A stretch of 64,000 nt of DNA from Prauserella endophytica. Lineage in GTDB: Bacteria > Actinomycetota > Actinomycetes > Mycobacteriales > Pseudonocardiaceae. Positions 34,216 to 43,692 of the stretch are shown here, in pieces; position 1 is the stretch's first letter, and the number at the start of each line of letters is the position of its first letter. Below the pieces are notes generated by a model. That model was not told the DNA's origin. It made no database searches and worked only from the letters and a program-made list of their open reading frames with translations. A program made the position numbers and the translations under genes. The stretch spans positions 1-64,000 of the forward strand of contig NZ_SWMS01000029.1 in the NCBI RefSeq assembly GCF_005146945.1, given 5' to 3'.

Positions 34216-35229
34216 TCATGGGATGCGTGGGTCGAGCTGTCCGCCCGGTTCCTGGAACAAAGGTCGATCCGAGGGACCATCAGCTCTCGTGCTGAGGGTC
34301 GAGGTCGCGGATGCCCGCCGGGACACGGACTGGGCGTAGAGCCGTCCGGCCCGATACGACGAGCGGACCAGCGGCCCGGCCAGCACGCCGGCGAACCCGA
34401 TCTCCTCGGCCGTCGTCATGTGCTCGACGAACTCCTCGGGCCTGACCCAGCGCTCGACGGGGTGGTTCCGTGCGGACGGTCGCAGGTACTGCGAGATGGT
34501 GACGATCTCGCAGCCGGCTTCCCGCAGGTCGCGCAGCGCGCCGGTCACCTCGTCCGGGGTCTCGCCCATCCCGAGCATGAGGTTCGACTTGGTGACCAGC
34601 CCAGCCGCGTTCGCCTTGGTCAGCACCTCGAGGGACCCTTCGTACCGGAAGGCGGGCCGGATGCGGTGGAAGAGCCGCGCCACGGTGTCGAGGTTGTGCG
34701 CCAGCACCTCGGGCCGCGAGCCGAAGACCGGCCCGAGCCGGTCGTCGCGGCATTGGAAGTCCGGGATGAGCAGTTCGACGCCGGTGCCGGGGTTCAATGC
34801 GTGGATCTGACGCACGGTCTCGGCGTAAAGCCAGGAGCCGCCGTCATCGAGGTCGTCGCGGGCGACACCGGTGACGGTGGAATAGCGCAACCTCATCCGC
34901 CGCACGGATTCAGCCACGCGGCGGGGCTCGTCGCGGTCGAGTTCGGCGGGCTTGCCGGTGTCGATCTGACAGAAGTCGCAGCGCCGGGTGCACTGCTCGC
35001 CACCGATCAGGAACGTGGCCTCGCGGTCCTCCCAGCACTCGTAGATGTTGGGACAGCCGGCCTCCTCGCACACCGTGTGCAGGCCGCCGGAACGGACCAG
35101 CCCCTTGAGCTCCGTGTACTGCGGGCCGGTCCGCGCGCGGGTCCGGATCCAGGACGGCTTGCGCTCGATCGGGGTCTCGCTGTTACGGACCTCGAGGCGA
35201 AGCAGCCTGCGGCCGTGGGCGTTCGTCAT
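34216..35229 (-). CDS. lipA: Lipoyl synthase
   Basis: A 337-residue radical-SAM enzyme that inserts two sulphurs into octanoyl-lipoyl domains. The auxiliary cluster motif is [12 protein letters not shown] (about residues 54-65) and the radical-SAM motif is CTRRCDFC (about 80-87). The C-terminal RSSYRAG carries the Ser ligand of the auxiliary cluster. The ATG at 35229 has GGAGATC upstream. No lipB or lplA is adjacent. It lies downstream of an E1alpha/E1beta/E2 operon whose E2 has a lipoyl domain, so it is probably a dedicated copy that modifies that E2. Confidence 0.95.
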   Translation of the reverse strand: MTNAHGRRLLRLEVRNSETPIERKPSWIRTRARTGPQYTELKGLVRSGGLHTVCEEAGCPNIYECWEDREATFLIGGEQCTRRCDFCQIDTGKPAELDRDEPRRVAESVRRMRLRYSTVTGVARDDLDDGGSWLYAETVRQIHALNPGTGVELLIPDFQCRDDRLGPVFGSRPEVLAHNLDTVARLFHRIRPAFRYEGSLEVLTKANAAGLVTKSNLMLGMGETPDEVTGALRDLREAGCEIVTISQYLRPSARNHPVERWVRPEEFVEHMTTAEEIGFAGVLAGPLVRSSYRAGRLYAQSVSRRASATSTLSTRADGPSDRPLFQEPGGQLDPRIP

Positions 35230-35554
35230 CGTGGGGATCTCCGTTCGTCCGGACACGGGCGTGGTCGAAGGCCGCGCAGAAGGCCGCGTCAACCAATAAG
35301 GTCATCGTGATGTCCTGCAACCCGCAGGCGGTGAGGCACGGAACATGGACAGGGCGAACCCGGAAGTGGTGAGCTTCCGGCTCATCCGCGACCCGGCGGT
35401 GGCGAGCTTCGTGACGGGGGCGTTCGCACACCGGTCAGGCCCGGCTCCCCGGGCGGGTTGTCGCGTCGCCGGGTGGCGAATCCCGGGCGCCCAGGCGCCG
35501 GGATCGATGCGCTCCAGTGTCGGCGAGGTGGTACTGGACACTATTCGGCTCCAC
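35230..35554. other. Intergenic region between E2 and lipA genes
   Basis: About 325 bp without a convincing gene. It holds a strong GC hairpin at 35480-35504 and probably the promoter of lipA near 35280-35330, where TTGGTTGAC occurs. Short frames on both strands match nothing I recognise. Confidence 0.45.
35480..35504 (-). terminator. GC-rich hairpin after the E1/E2 operon
   Basis: Arms ATCCCGG and CCGGGAT enclose a further CGCC/GGCG pairing. The hairpin is about 50 bp beyond the E2 stop on the minus strand. There is no T tract, so terminator function is likely only in the GC-rich actinobacterial sense. Confidence 0.4.
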
Positions 35555-36736
35555 TCAGGCGATGACGCTCAACGGGTTTTCGAGTAGGCCGGTGAGCGTG
35601 GCCAGGAACTGACCGGCCAGGGCGCCGTCGATGATGCGGTGGTCGGCGGTGAGCGTGTAGCGCATGCGCGGGCGCGCCGGGGCGTCCGGCGAGCCGAGAA
35701 CGTCGGTCGCGGCGCCGACGGCGAGGATCGCGCCCTGGGGCGGGTTGATGATGGCGGTGAACTGCTCCACCCCGAACATGCCGAGGTTGCTGACCGTGAA
35801 CGTCCCGTCCGCCATGTCGGCCGGGGTCAGCGAGCGGTCGGCGGCTCGGCCGGCGAGGTCGCGTGCCCGTGCCGCGATGGTGGAGACCGGCGTCCGGTCG
35901 GCGTCCCGGATCACGGGGACCATCAGCCCGCTCGGTGAGGACACGGCGATCCCGACGTGCACCCTGCTGTGGAGCACGGTCTCACCCCGTCCGGCCGGGG
36001 AGTAGGAGGCGTTGATCCCCGGGTGGACCCGCAACGCGAGCGCCACGGCGCGGACGACGAGATCGTTGACGGTCACCTTCCCCGACCCCGCCGCGTCCAG
36101 GGCCTCGTTGAGGCGGGCCCGCAGGCTGAGGAGAGCTTCGACATCGGCGGACGCCGTCGCGGTGAACGTCGGAGTGGTCGTCGCGCTCTGGGTGAGCCGA
36201 CTCGCCAGCGCGTGGCGGACGGCGTCGAACGGCATCCTCGTGGATGCCGGATCGCTGTCGGGTTCGGCCGGACTCGGGGCCGGGGGTGAGGTGTCCGTGC
36301 TGGGACTCGCGCGCAGGGCGTCCTCGATGTCCGCACGCACGATCCTTCCGCCAGGCCCGGTTCCGGTGACGGTGGTGAGGTCGATCCCGTGCTCGCGAGC
36401 GAGCCTGCGCACGAGGGGGGTGGCCACCAGGCGTCCGGTCTCTGCCGCTCGGCTGGACTCATCGGCCGGGCGGTCCCCGGGCCGGGCCGCCGGTCCGCCG
36501 ATGCCGTCGTCGAGCCGGGCGATCGGTGACCCGATAGGGGCGGCGCTGCCCGCGGGCACGAGGATCTCCGCGAGCGTGCCGTCCTGGTAGGCCTCGAACT
36601 CCATGATCGCTTTGTCGGTCTCGATCTCGGCGAGGATCTGCCCGGCGTTGACCCGGTCACCGGGGCTCTTGTGCCACGAGGAGATGACGCCCTCCTCCAT
36701 GGTGTCGGACAGGCGCGGCATCAGAATGTCGATCAT
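35555..36736 (-). CDS. 2-oxoacid dehydrogenase E2, dihydrolipoamide acyltransferase
   Basis: A 393-residue E2 subunit. The single N-terminal lipoyl domain has the modified lysine in EIETDKAIMEFEA near residue 44. The peripheral-subunit-binding domain is ATPLVRRLAREHGIDLTTVTGTGPGGRIVRADI near 107-140. The C-terminal catalytic domain ends with TADHRIIDGA (His and Asp of the active site). It is like pyruvate or acetoin dehydrogenase E2. It lies 10 bp after the E1beta stop. No E3 is present, so the genome's common lipoamide dehydrogenase probably serves. Confidence 0.93.
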   Translation of the reverse strand: MIDILMPRLSDTMEEGVISSWHKSPGDRVNAGQILAEIETDKAIMEFEAYQDGTLAEILVPAGSAAPIGSPIARLDDGIGGPAARPGDRPADESSRAAETGRLVATPLVRRLAREHGIDLTTVTGTGPGGRIVRADIEDALRASPSTDTSPPAPSPAEPDSDPASTRMPFDAVRHALASRLTQSATTTPTFTATASADVEALLSLRARLNEALDAAGSGKVTVNDLVVRAVALALRVHPGINASYSPAGRGETVLHSRVHVGIAVSSPSGLMVPVIRDADRTPVSTIAARARDLAGRAADRSLTPADMADGTFTVSNLGMFGVEQFTAIINPPQGAILAVGAATDVLGSPDAPARPRMRYTLTADHRIIDGALAGQFLATLTGLLENPLSVIA

Positions 36737-36746
36737 CGTGCTCCCG

Positions 36747-37742
36747 TCAGCGACGCCTGGCGACGGCGTCGAGGGTCTGGCGTATCGCCGTGATGGCGTC
36801 GTCGGTGGAGGGCAGTGCAGCGGTCTCCAGTGGCTTCGAATAGGGCAGCGGGACCTCGGCCATGGCGACGCGCCGGACAGGTGCGTCGAGCCAGTCGAAG
36901 GCCCCGTCGGAGATGCTGGCGGCCACTTCCGCGCCGATCCCGTAGGTGAGCCAGTCGTCCTCGAGGACGACGGCGCAGTTGGTCTTGCGGACCGAGGCGA
37001 TGACCGTCTCCCGGTCGAGCGGGCGGAGGCTCCGGAGGTCGACGACCTCCACGTCGATCCCGTCGGTCGCCGCCAGCTCCTCGGCCGCCCTGAGTGCGAC
37101 CGCGGCCATGCGTGAGTAGGCGACGACGGTGATGTCGGCACCTTCGCGGGTGACGGCCGCTGTTCCGATGTCGGCGGGCAGGTCTTCGTCGGGCACCTCG
37201 CCCTTGGTGTTGTAAAGGGCGAGGTTCTCCAGTACGAGCACCGGGTCATCGTCGCGGACAGCGGCCAGCATCAGGGCCTTCGCGTCGGCGGGTGTGGAGG
37301 GTGCGACGACCTTCATCCCGGGCACGAAGGCGTAGTAGAGCTCGATGTTCTGTGAGTGGGTGGCCCCCAGCTGCTGTCCGCCGCCGCCGGGGGTCCGGAT
37401 GACCATCGGCACGCGAGCCTGCCCGCCGAACATGCCGTAGATCTTCGCGGCGTGGTTGACGATCTGGTCCAGGGCGAGGAGCGAGAAGTTGATCGTCATG
37501 ATCTCGACGACCGGCCGGAGGCCGAGCATCGCGGCCCCGATGGCGGCGCCGGTGAACCCCTCCTCGGCGATCGGGGTGTCCCGCACCCGCCGGGGGCCGA
37601 ACTCGGCGAGCAGGCCGGCGGTGATCTTGTACGAGCCCTCGAAGAGACCGATCTCCTCGCCGATCAGAAACACCCGGTCGTCGCGGTGCATTTCCGACCG
37701 CAACGTGTCGTGCAGCGCCTGGCGATAGCTGATCAGGGTCAT
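36747..37742 (-). CDS. 2-oxoacid dehydrogenase E1 beta subunit
   Basis: A 331-residue transketolase-type beta subunit. The N-terminus FLIGEEIGLFEGSYKITAGL carries the Glu that activates thiamine diphosphate. PIAEEGFTGAAIGAAMLGLRPVVEIM and TPGGGGQQLGATHSQNIE are the hallmark blocks of PdhB/AcoB. The ATG overlaps the stop of the alpha subunit (ATGA), so the heterotetramer subunits are made together. Most actinobacteria use the homodimeric AceE for pyruvate, so this complex is likely an accessory one. Confidence 0.95.
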   Translation of the reverse strand: MTLISYRQALHDTLRSEMHRDDRVFLIGEEIGLFEGSYKITAGLLAEFGPRRVRDTPIAEEGFTGAAIGAAMLGLRPVVEIMTINFSLLALDQIVNHAAKIYGMFGGQARVPMVIRTPGGGGQQLGATHSQNIELYYAFVPGMKVVAPSTPADAKALMLAAVRDDDPVLVLENLALYNTKGEVPDEDLPADIGTAAVTREGADITVVAYSRMAAVALRAAEELAATDGIDVEVVDLRSLRPLDRETVIASVRKTNCAVVLEDDWLTYGIGAEVAASISDGAFDWLDAPVRRVAMAEVPLPYSKPLETAALPSTDDAITAIRQTLDAVARRR

Positions 37743-38830
37743 GCCGGAGCACCCATCGACGCGCCGATCGGGAAGAGGGGCTGTCCGGGCAGCCGGCGTG
37801 AGTCGTTCCGCACAGGAGTGGCGTAGGTGTGGTCGAACAGGGTCGCCACGTCCGGGAGCGGGCTCGCCTCGGCGAACGCGGCGGCCGCCTCGACCACGGT
37901 CGTGACCTCGCTGTCGATCTCGGCGCTCAGTGCGTCGCCGAGGACGCCCCTTTCCCGCAGACGGGCGGCGAACGCGGCCACCGGGTCGGCGGCCATGAGA
38001 GCCTCGGTCTCGGCCCGGTCGCGGTACTTCGCCGGGTCGACCACCGAATGGCCCTTCAACCGGCCCGAGACCGTCTCCAGCAGGCAGGGCTGCCCGGAGC
38101 GGGCGGTGCCGATGGCCTCGATCGCCGCCTCGTAGACGGCCTCGGGGTCGTTGCCGTCGACGCGACTCGACGGCATCCGGTAAGAGGACGCGCGCCGGAA
38201 GAGTTCCGGCTCAGCGGACGCCTGCTCGACGCTGGTTCCCATACCTCTGCCGTTGTTGACCACGACGTACACGATCGGCAGGTTCCAGAGCGCGGCGAGG
38301 TTGAGCGATTCGTGGAACGCCCCGATGTTCGTCGCCCCGTCGCCCATCAGGCACATCACGACCTGGTCGTCGTCTCGGTAGTCGATGGCGAGGGCTGCTC
38401 CGGTCGCGAGGGGGATCTGGCCCCCGACGATGCCGTAGCCGCCCATCAGCCGGGACTCGACGTCGAACAGGTGCATCGAACCGCCCCAGCCGCGGGATAC
38501 TCCGTCGGTGCGGCCGTAGAGTTCGGCCATGACGCGACCCGGGTCGATGCCGCGTGCGATGGCGTAGCCGTGCTCGCGGTAGTTCGTGAACAGGTAGTCG
38601 GTCCTGTCGAGGGCGGCCATGAGGGCGACGACCGTCGCCTCCTCGCCGAGGTTGAGGTGGCAGTACCCACCGACCTTCGCCTCGGTGTAGGCGCGGGCGG
38701 CTCGTTCCTCGAACCGGCGGATCAGCACCATCTGGCGGTAGAGCCGGAGGGCGGGCTCGTCGTCGAGCACCGGGTCCGGGCCGGTCGCGGGAGCGCCGCC
38801 GCGGGTGGGCGCCCCTGCAGGGCTGGGCAT
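37739..38830 (-). CDS. 2-oxoacid dehydrogenase E1 alpha subunit
   Basis: A 363-residue alpha subunit that binds thiamine diphosphate: MGDGATNIGAFHESLNLAALWNLPIVYVVVNN is the GDG-N30-NN motif. The YREHGYAIARG, GYGIVGGQIPL and RLKGHSVVDPAKYR blocks make it closest to PdhA of the PDH/acetoin group. Branched-chain types are less similar. The ATG at 38830 follows GAGAGGAG. It is the first gene of the E1alpha-E1beta-E2 operon, divergent from a TetR gene, and probably repressed by it. The substrate could be pyruvate, acetoin or another 2-oxoacid. Confidence 0.93.
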   Translation of the reverse strand: MPSPAGAPTRGGAPATGPDPVLDDEPALRLYRQMVLIRRFEERAARAYTEAKVGGYCHLNLGEEATVVALMAALDRTDYLFTNYREHGYAIARGIDPGRVMAELYGRTDGVSRGWGGSMHLFDVESRLMGGYGIVGGQIPLATGAALAIDYRDDDQVVMCLMGDGATNIGAFHESLNLAALWNLPIVYVVVNNGRGMGTSVEQASAEPELFRRASSYRMPSSRVDGNDPEAVYEAAIEAIGTARSGQPCLLETVSGRLKGHSVVDPAKYRDRAETEALMAADPVAAFAARLRERGVLGDALSAEIDSEVTTVVEAAAAFAEASPLPDVATLFDHTYATPVRNDSRRLPGQPLFPIGASMGAPA

Positions 38831-38941
38831 GTGGGATCTCCTCTCGCCTCGGGGCGTCGTCGCGGTGTGGGCCGCCGTGACGACGCCCCGCGGGGGACCG
38901 GCGTCCGGATGTGACGCCGGCCTGGTCACGTCGACACGTTA

Positions 38942-38964
38942 AATGATACTACTTCCGTTTCATT
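38942..38964. promoter_or_regulatory. Imperfect inverted repeat in TetR/E1alpha divergent promoter
   Basis: AATGA (38942-38946) and TCATT (38960-38964) lie in an AT-rich patch of the otherwise GC-rich divergent gap, 26 bp before the TetR ATG. They may form the operator of that TetR; the symmetry is only partial. Confidence 0.35.
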
Positions 38965-38990
38965 AAGAGGTCTCGGTGTCAGGAGGGACG

Positions 38991-39587
38991 ATGAGTGACC
39001 AGGGAGACGGGCAGGCGCCGCGCAAGCGCGGCCGACCCACGCGGGAAGAGCGCGCGCGACGACAGGAGGAAATCCTGGACGCGGCGGTGGGCCTGTTCGT
39101 GTCGAACGGGTTCCACGCCGTCTCACTGGACGACGTCGCCGGGTCGGCGCACGTCACGAAGCGGACGCTCTACGCCTACTTCGGGGACAAGTCGGAGATC
39201 TTCTTCGCCGCGGTCGCACGGCTGCGGCGCCGCGCCCTGGAGATGACGGGCCGCCGCTGCGACACGCCGGCACAGCTGGCGACCGAGATCGTCGTCGCGC
39301 TGCACTCGGACGAGGCGATCGGCCTGCACCGGTTGATGATCACTGAAGCGCACTCGTTCCCCGACCTCGCGAAGCGCTTCTACGACGAGGGACCGCGGTC
39401 CTACATCGCCGCTCTCGAGGGGCTGCTGCCGGAGGCGGACGCCGGCCGAGCCACCGCGTTGTTCTCCCTGTTGCTCGGCGAGCCCCACCGGCAGCGACTG
39501 CTGGGACTGCGGCCGGCGCCGACACGCGCACAGGCCAGGGCGCAGGCGGTGGCCGCGCTGGAAGCGCTCGGGCTGGAGGCGCGGTAG
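38991..39587 (+). CDS. TetR-family transcriptional regulator
   Basis: A 198-residue repressor with a basic N-terminus (RKRGRPTREERARRQEEILDAA). The helix-turn-helix is at about residues 35-70 (VSLDDVAGSAHVTKRTLYAYFGDKSEIF). The C-terminal domain with TEAHSFPDLAKRFYDEGP is of the AcrR C-terminal type common to efflux and catabolic regulators. The ATG follows AGGAGGG. It is divergent from the dehydrogenase-complex operon and likely its regulator. Confidence 0.93.
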   Translation: MSDQGDGQAPRKRGRPTREERARRQEEILDAAVGLFVSNGFHAVSLDDVAGSAHVTKRTLYAYFGDKSEIFFAAVARLRRRALEMTGRRCDTPAQLATEIVVALHSDEAIGLHRLMITEAHSFPDLAKRFYDEGPRSYIAALEGLLPEADAGRATALFSLLLGEPHRQRLLGLRPAPTRAQARAQAVAALEALGLEAR

Positions 39588-39903
39588 CGCTGACAAGCCG
39601 ACGCGGGCGCGCCGGCAACGGGTGCGCAGGCGCTTCAGCCACGGCACGGGAACAGGTCAGGCCCGGATGCACCGGCTCCGCCGTTCCCTTCGCGGCCGAA
39701 CGAAGATCACACCGCGGGCTTCAGTTGAGCGATGCGCACTGTCGATTCCGCGGAGTGCCGCGTCGAACCGTTCTGCTGTCGAGCGGGCAGGTCCGGCGGG
39801 CATGAGGCTTTCGTCGATCCGCGGGAGCCCTGTCTCGAGGGACGGCGCTCCATCCAACCGGATCGGCCTTCCGCAGCTGGCTTCAGAAGTCTGCTGGTTG
39901 AGT
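39588..39903. other. Intergenic stretch between convergent genes
   Basis: About 316 bp between the ends of the TetR and PucR genes. A minus-strand frame (39657-39857) includes DESLMPAGPARSTAERFDAALRG, which I cannot identify. No terminator with a T tract is seen. Confidence 0.35.
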
Positions 39904-41499
39904 CTACGGCTGCAACTGGTCCGGCAACGAGCCCGCTCGCAGTTGAAGGTGCAGGGCCAGTCGTTGCGCCGGATCCTCTAAGTCGATTCCGGATATCTCA
40001 GCGAGCCGCCACAGCCGGTGCCGCAACGTGTTGGGGTGAAGGACGAGCTGTTCGGCTGCGGCGGACGTCGACCCGAAAACCTCAAGATACGTCCTCAACG
40101 TCTTGACGAATTCGGTGCCGTGCCGTTGGTCGTGCGCGGTGAGTCGTCGCAGATGCTCGGTGAGGTCTGAATCCGCGGCGGCGATCGCACGTTCGGCCGG
40201 CAGCAGGGTGAGATCCGCCCACAGTTGCTGTTTCGTGCCGATGACGCCGGAACCGCCCCGGCGTGCGAGTACGAGGAGTTGGTCGTCGACGTCGCTCCGC
40301 GAAAGGGGAACTTCCGCCAGGCTGGTGGCGCGTCTCCCGACGGCGGCGCACGTTTCGATGTCGAGTCGGTGGAGCTGGTCTAGTGCGGGCCGGAGTCTGC
40401 CGACGAGTTGCTCGTGACTCGCCGGTGTCAGCGCGGGCACAACCGCGTAGTAGGCGCCGTCGATCGACAGGACACCTGCGGCGGGATCGAGGCTGTGGAC
40501 CTGTAGCGACAGCAGATGGATCAGGCGCTCGGTGAAGACCTCGGCCGAGGTCGCATCGGTGCGGTCCTGCGTGCGCACGGCGAACCCGACGACGGTGAGC
40601 CCTCTGTGGGGGTCGAGGCCGGAGTTGATCGCATGGGTGGCCAGCGTGGGACTTCCCTCGAGGAGGCCGCGAAGCATCTGCTCACGGGCGGTGCGGCCGG
40701 TGTCTTCGGCGATGCGATGACGCAGCATGAACGGCGCTGCCAAGGCGGCGGCGCGTTTGAGTGCCTCCTCGGCCTCGCTGGTGAGCGGCTGCCGTCCTTC
40801 CGCCACGGAGATCTCGCCGAGGATTTCCCCACCGGCATGGATCGCGATCCGCAATCGGGTCCGCATCTCCTCGTAACTGTCGACCCGGACTACCTCGTCG
40901 GGGTTGCGGAAGGTCTGGTAAGCCGACCGGTCGATGGTGAACCGCTTGATCCACTGCTCTGGGGTTCGTTTCCCGATGATCGCGTCCCGGCGCACGGTGT
41001 CTATCTCGTGGCCTTGCACGGCGTAGGCGATGACCCGGTGGGCTCGGTCGTAGAGGACCACGGAGCCGCCGACCATCACCGCGATCGCCTCCGCCAGTCC
41101 GTGCATGGAACTGGGTATGGGGTGATCAGGAAATTCCGTGGCCGTCTCGTCCTGGGCGGCTGAGGTCAGGGTGCGAAGCAGAAGCAGCAGCTGTGCCCAG
41201 CCGATGTGGGCATCGGCGAGGAGGACAGAGGTCCGGGTGTCGCCCGGCACGGCGTTCACGGTTACCGTGGACCGGAAGACGACCGCAGCGGCCCCTGTCG
41301 CGCCGCTCTCGGCGATCAGCGCACGTCCGGCGGGAGTGTCGAGCTGTAGTCCGACCGCCAAGATGACCTGGCCGGCTGCCGGGGGACACGCGGAATCGAC
41401 GATGACGACGTCGTTGATCGGGGTCAGGCCACCGTTCACCAGGTGAACTGGTCGCAGTGGGCCCGGCCCGGCGGCCTCCAGCAGGTCGGACAGCTTCAC
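39904..41499 (-). CDS. PucR-family transcriptional regulator
   Basis: A 531-residue regulator. The N-terminal PucR sensor domain covers residues about 1-125. A GGDEF-like/GAF-like middle follows, and the C-terminal helix-turn-helix of the PucR/CdaR type is GSTSAAAEQLVLHPNTLRHRLWRLAEISGIDL near residue 480-515. Family members control use of purines, proline, GABA and similar nitrogen or carbon sources. The GTG start follows AGGAGAACGAT. It is the last gene before the thioesterase on the same strand; its target may be the HAD/CoA transferase cluster to the right. Confidence 0.92.
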   Translation of the reverse strand: MKLSDLLEAAGPGPLRPVHLVNGGLTPINDVVIVDSACPPAAGQVILAVGLQLDTPAGRALIAESGATGAAAVVFRSTVTVNAVPGDTRTSVLLADAHIGWAQLLLLLRTLTSAAQDETATEFPDHPIPSSMHGLAEAIAVMVGGSVVLYDRAHRVIAYAVQGHEIDTVRRDAIIGKRTPEQWIKRFTIDRSAYQTFRNPDEVVRVDSYEEMRTRLRIAIHAGGEILGEISVAEGRQPLTSEAEEALKRAAALAAPFMLRHRIAEDTGRTAREQMLRGLLEGSPTLATHAINSGLDPHRGLTVVGFAVRTQDRTDATSAEVFTERLIHLLSLQVHSLDPAAGVLSIDGAYYAVVPALTPASHEQLVGRLRPALDQLHRLDIETCAAVGRRATSLAEVPLSRSDVDDQLLVLARRGGSGVIGTKQQLWADLTLLPAERAIAAADSDLTEHLRRLTAHDQRHGTEFVKTLRTYLEVFGSTSAAAEQLVLHPNTLRHRLWRLAEISGIDLEDPAQRLALHLQLRAGSLPDQLQP

Positions 41500-41544
41500 A
41501 TCGTTCTCCTGTCGGGTCGTTCACCGGCCGGGTCGTGTGTTCCT

Positions 41545-42468
41545 TCAGCGACGGTAAACGAGCCCGGCGACCGCCCGGACGTTGTTGCGCTGAAGAAGCC
41601 GCACCTGGGTGAACACCGATCGGCGGGTCGCGTGCTCGGTCAGCGACTCGGTCCAGACGGGTGTCTCGGCGTCCGTGGCGGCGAGAAAGCGCATCGTCCC
41701 GGCGGCCAGCCGTGGGCGGGGGCCGTCGTCTCGTGGAGCGCCGTAGCGGGCCGCCATCGCGAACAACACTCCGCCCTGGACGGCGCCCGCGCGGTTGGTC
41801 ATCGCCGCGGTCGGCCTCAGCACGTACCCGTCTGGATGGTCGACCGTCGCCTCGGCGATCAGGTGATCGCCCCAGGACCGGCCCGCGTCGTCTGCGGCGC
41901 GCACGGCGCGCAACACCGCCTCGTCACCTGCGCCCAGATCACCCGGCTCCGGCGTGCGCGGGGTTTCGGGCCGGCTGGTGTCAACCGGATCGTCCCAGGG
42001 CAACGCGCCCTGCCGGCCCTTCGAGGGAATCGCAAACGTCGCAGTGCAATGTCCGAAGACGGCCTGCCTCCCACGGAACTCTCCAGCGGCGGTGCCGATG
42101 CCGTCCGGTCCGATGGCGATCTCGCCCGCCTCCGCGGTCGTGATCGTGCCGTCGGAAGCAAGCGGGCCGGCAAGGTCGAGTGTGAGGCTCAACGTCGGCA
42201 GGGGCCTGGTGAGCCCGACCTCCCGGCGAAGCGCTCCGCCCAGCGCGAAGTCCGCCAGCATCGCCATCTCCACCAGTCCCACTCGCCGCGGCACTGGCTC
42301 GCCCGCGACGCCCAGGGCGAACTTGCCCGGTGCTGATGGCGCTGCCCGGAGTCCTGCCAGGCAAGGCAGAAGTGGCGCCCCCGTCGACCGGGCGAGTGAC
42401 AAGGCACGGAGTGCCCAGCCGATGGACGAGCCGGGACCCGGATCTGGCTGATTCAGGGTGGAGTGCAC
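41545..42468 (-). CDS. Double-hotdog acyl-CoA thioesterase-like protein
   Basis: A 307-residue protein with two hotdog folds. The first runs from about residue 40 (GLVEMAMLADFALGGAL) and the second from about 200 (MTNRAGAVQGGVLFAMAARYGAP). The AGAVQGGVLFAMA block is of the PaaI/acyl-CoA thioesterase type. The GTG at 42468 has GTGAGGT upstream; the same open frame extends to 43578 only as antisense of the HAD gene. It would release acids from CoA. It lies 45 bp before the PucR gene and may be co-transcribed with it. Confidence 0.75.
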   Translation of the reverse strand: MHSTLNQPDPGPGSSIGWALRALSLARSTGAPLLPCLAGLRAAPSAPGKFALGVAGEPVPRRVGLVEMAMLADFALGGALRREVGLTRPLPTLSLTLDLAGPLASDGTITTAEAGEIAIGPDGIGTAAGEFRGRQAVFGHCTATFAIPSKGRQGALPWDDPVDTSRPETPRTPEPGDLGAGDEAVLRAVRAADDAGRSWGDHLIAEATVDHPDGYVLRPTAAMTNRAGAVQGGVLFAMAARYGAPRDDGPRPRLAAGTMRFLAATDAETPVWTESLTEHATRRSVFTQVRLLQRNNVRAVAGLVYRR

Positions 42469-42621
42469 GACCTCACTATCCCCGGCGAAGGTTCTCCCAG
42501 CGACGTGGAAGTCACCAATGGTGGAGGTCAGGTGTCGGGCTTTCCTCCGATGCCGAGGTCCTGGGTTGCTCACTAGCGTTCGGCGTGACCGATTCTGATC
42601 TTGTCCCGTGGAGGATGCGAA

Positions 42622-43353
42622 GTGGCTGAACAGACCGAGTCCCTGATCGGCGTCAAGGCGCTCATGTTCGACTTCTACGGCACGGTTGTCGACATGCAGG
42701 GCAGCCTGACCAAGGCGATCACCCCCTATCTGGAGTCGAAGAACTACACCGCGCAGCCAGCGACGCGGGTCGTGACATGGTGGCGCCGGACGCACTTCGA
42801 GAACTCGATGATCGACGGCCTGCTCGGGCGCGAGCACATTCCCTACCGGGAGATCGGCCGGCAGGCTGTGGACTACACGCTGACTCGCGCGGGTATCCCG
42901 CACACCATGGACGAGGTCCGTTCCCTGGTCTCGGAGATCGAGCGGCTCGAGCCCTTCCCGGACGTCATCGAGGCACTGACGAAGCTGAGGAACGCAGGGT
43001 TCGAACTCGTCATCCTGTCCAATGGCGATCCGGACATGCTCGAGGCCGGGGTGAAGTTCTCCGGCACCGGGCACCTGTGGACCCGGGTGGTATCGGTTGA
43101 GGAGGCCGGCGCGTTCAAGCCGCACTTCAACACCTACGCGACCGGCGCCAAGGCCGTCGCCCTGGACCCGTCCGAGGTGTTGTTCGTGGCCAACCACGCG
43201 TTCGACTGCGTCGGTGCGAAGGCCGCCGGGATGCACACGGCGTTCGTCGACCGCCGGAAGCGTCCGTTCGGCAACGAGTACTACCCGCCGACCCTGGTCG
43301 TGGACGACTTCACACACCTCGCGAGCGAGGTCGTGGCCCTCACCAACGGCTGA
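42622..43353 (+). CDS. HAD-superfamily hydrolase, haloacid dehalogenase type II-like
   Basis: A 243-residue HAD hydrolase. Motif I is MFDFYGTVVD (nucleophile Asp near residue 15), motif II is VILSNGD near 131, and the Lys is in AGAFKPHF near 164, with the helical cap between motifs I and II. The fold is that of the L-2-haloacid dehalogenase/epoxide hydrolase N-terminal group, but the SNGD in place of SNGN/SNGS and the general sequence do not prove dehalogenation. The GTG at 42622 has GGAGG seven bases before it. It is divergent from the thioesterase. Confidence 0.85.
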   Translation: MAEQTESLIGVKALMFDFYGTVVDMQGSLTKAITPYLESKNYTAQPATRVVTWWRRTHFENSMIDGLLGREHIPYREIGRQAVDYTLTRAGIPHTMDEVRSLVSEIERLEPFPDVIEALTKLRNAGFELVILSNGDPDMLEAGVKFSGTGHLWTRVVSVEEAGAFKPHFNTYATGAKAVALDPSEVLFVANHAFDCVGAKAAGMHTAFVDRRKRPFGNEYYPPTLVVDDFTHLASEVVALTNG

Positions 43354-43692
43354 TCCGCCTCCCGCGGCAGGGGCACTTCCGCCCTTGGCCGCGCGGGATT
43401 CGTCGTTCGAGCGCCGCGTTGGGCCGGTGCCAGGCGAACCGTGTCGACATCTCCTTTCCCCGCCCCGCACGACCCTGCTGCGGCACCGCGCGCCGCAGGG
43501 GTGCGCGAGGTGGACGCCTCCGTCGCGGCAGCCGTCCACACGCCGGCCGAGCTGCTCGCCGCTCGTGAGGGACGGCAAGCACCGGATCTGACCAGCAGCG
43601 ACGGTGATCGCCCAGCCGCGCCGGACGGCATCTCGCGGAGCTCCTCGACGAACATCGCATCCGTCGTTGATCGAGGAGAGGAGCTTTGTACA

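Noticed and set aside
34216-39587. Naming the E1/E2 operon aco (acetoin dehydrogenase)
   Set aside because: The E1alpha is at least as similar to PdhA, and there is no AcoR, AcoX or acetoin gene nearby.
42622-43353. Naming the HAD protein a haloacid dehalogenase
   Set aside because: The motifs fit the HAD superfamily, but residues specific to dehalogenases are not clearly present and no halogenated substrate pathway is visible.
41545-43578. 677-residue minus-strand open frame
   Set aside because: Only the part from 42468 down is a hotdog protein. The rest is antisense to the HAD gene and shows no domain; high GC keeps such frames open.
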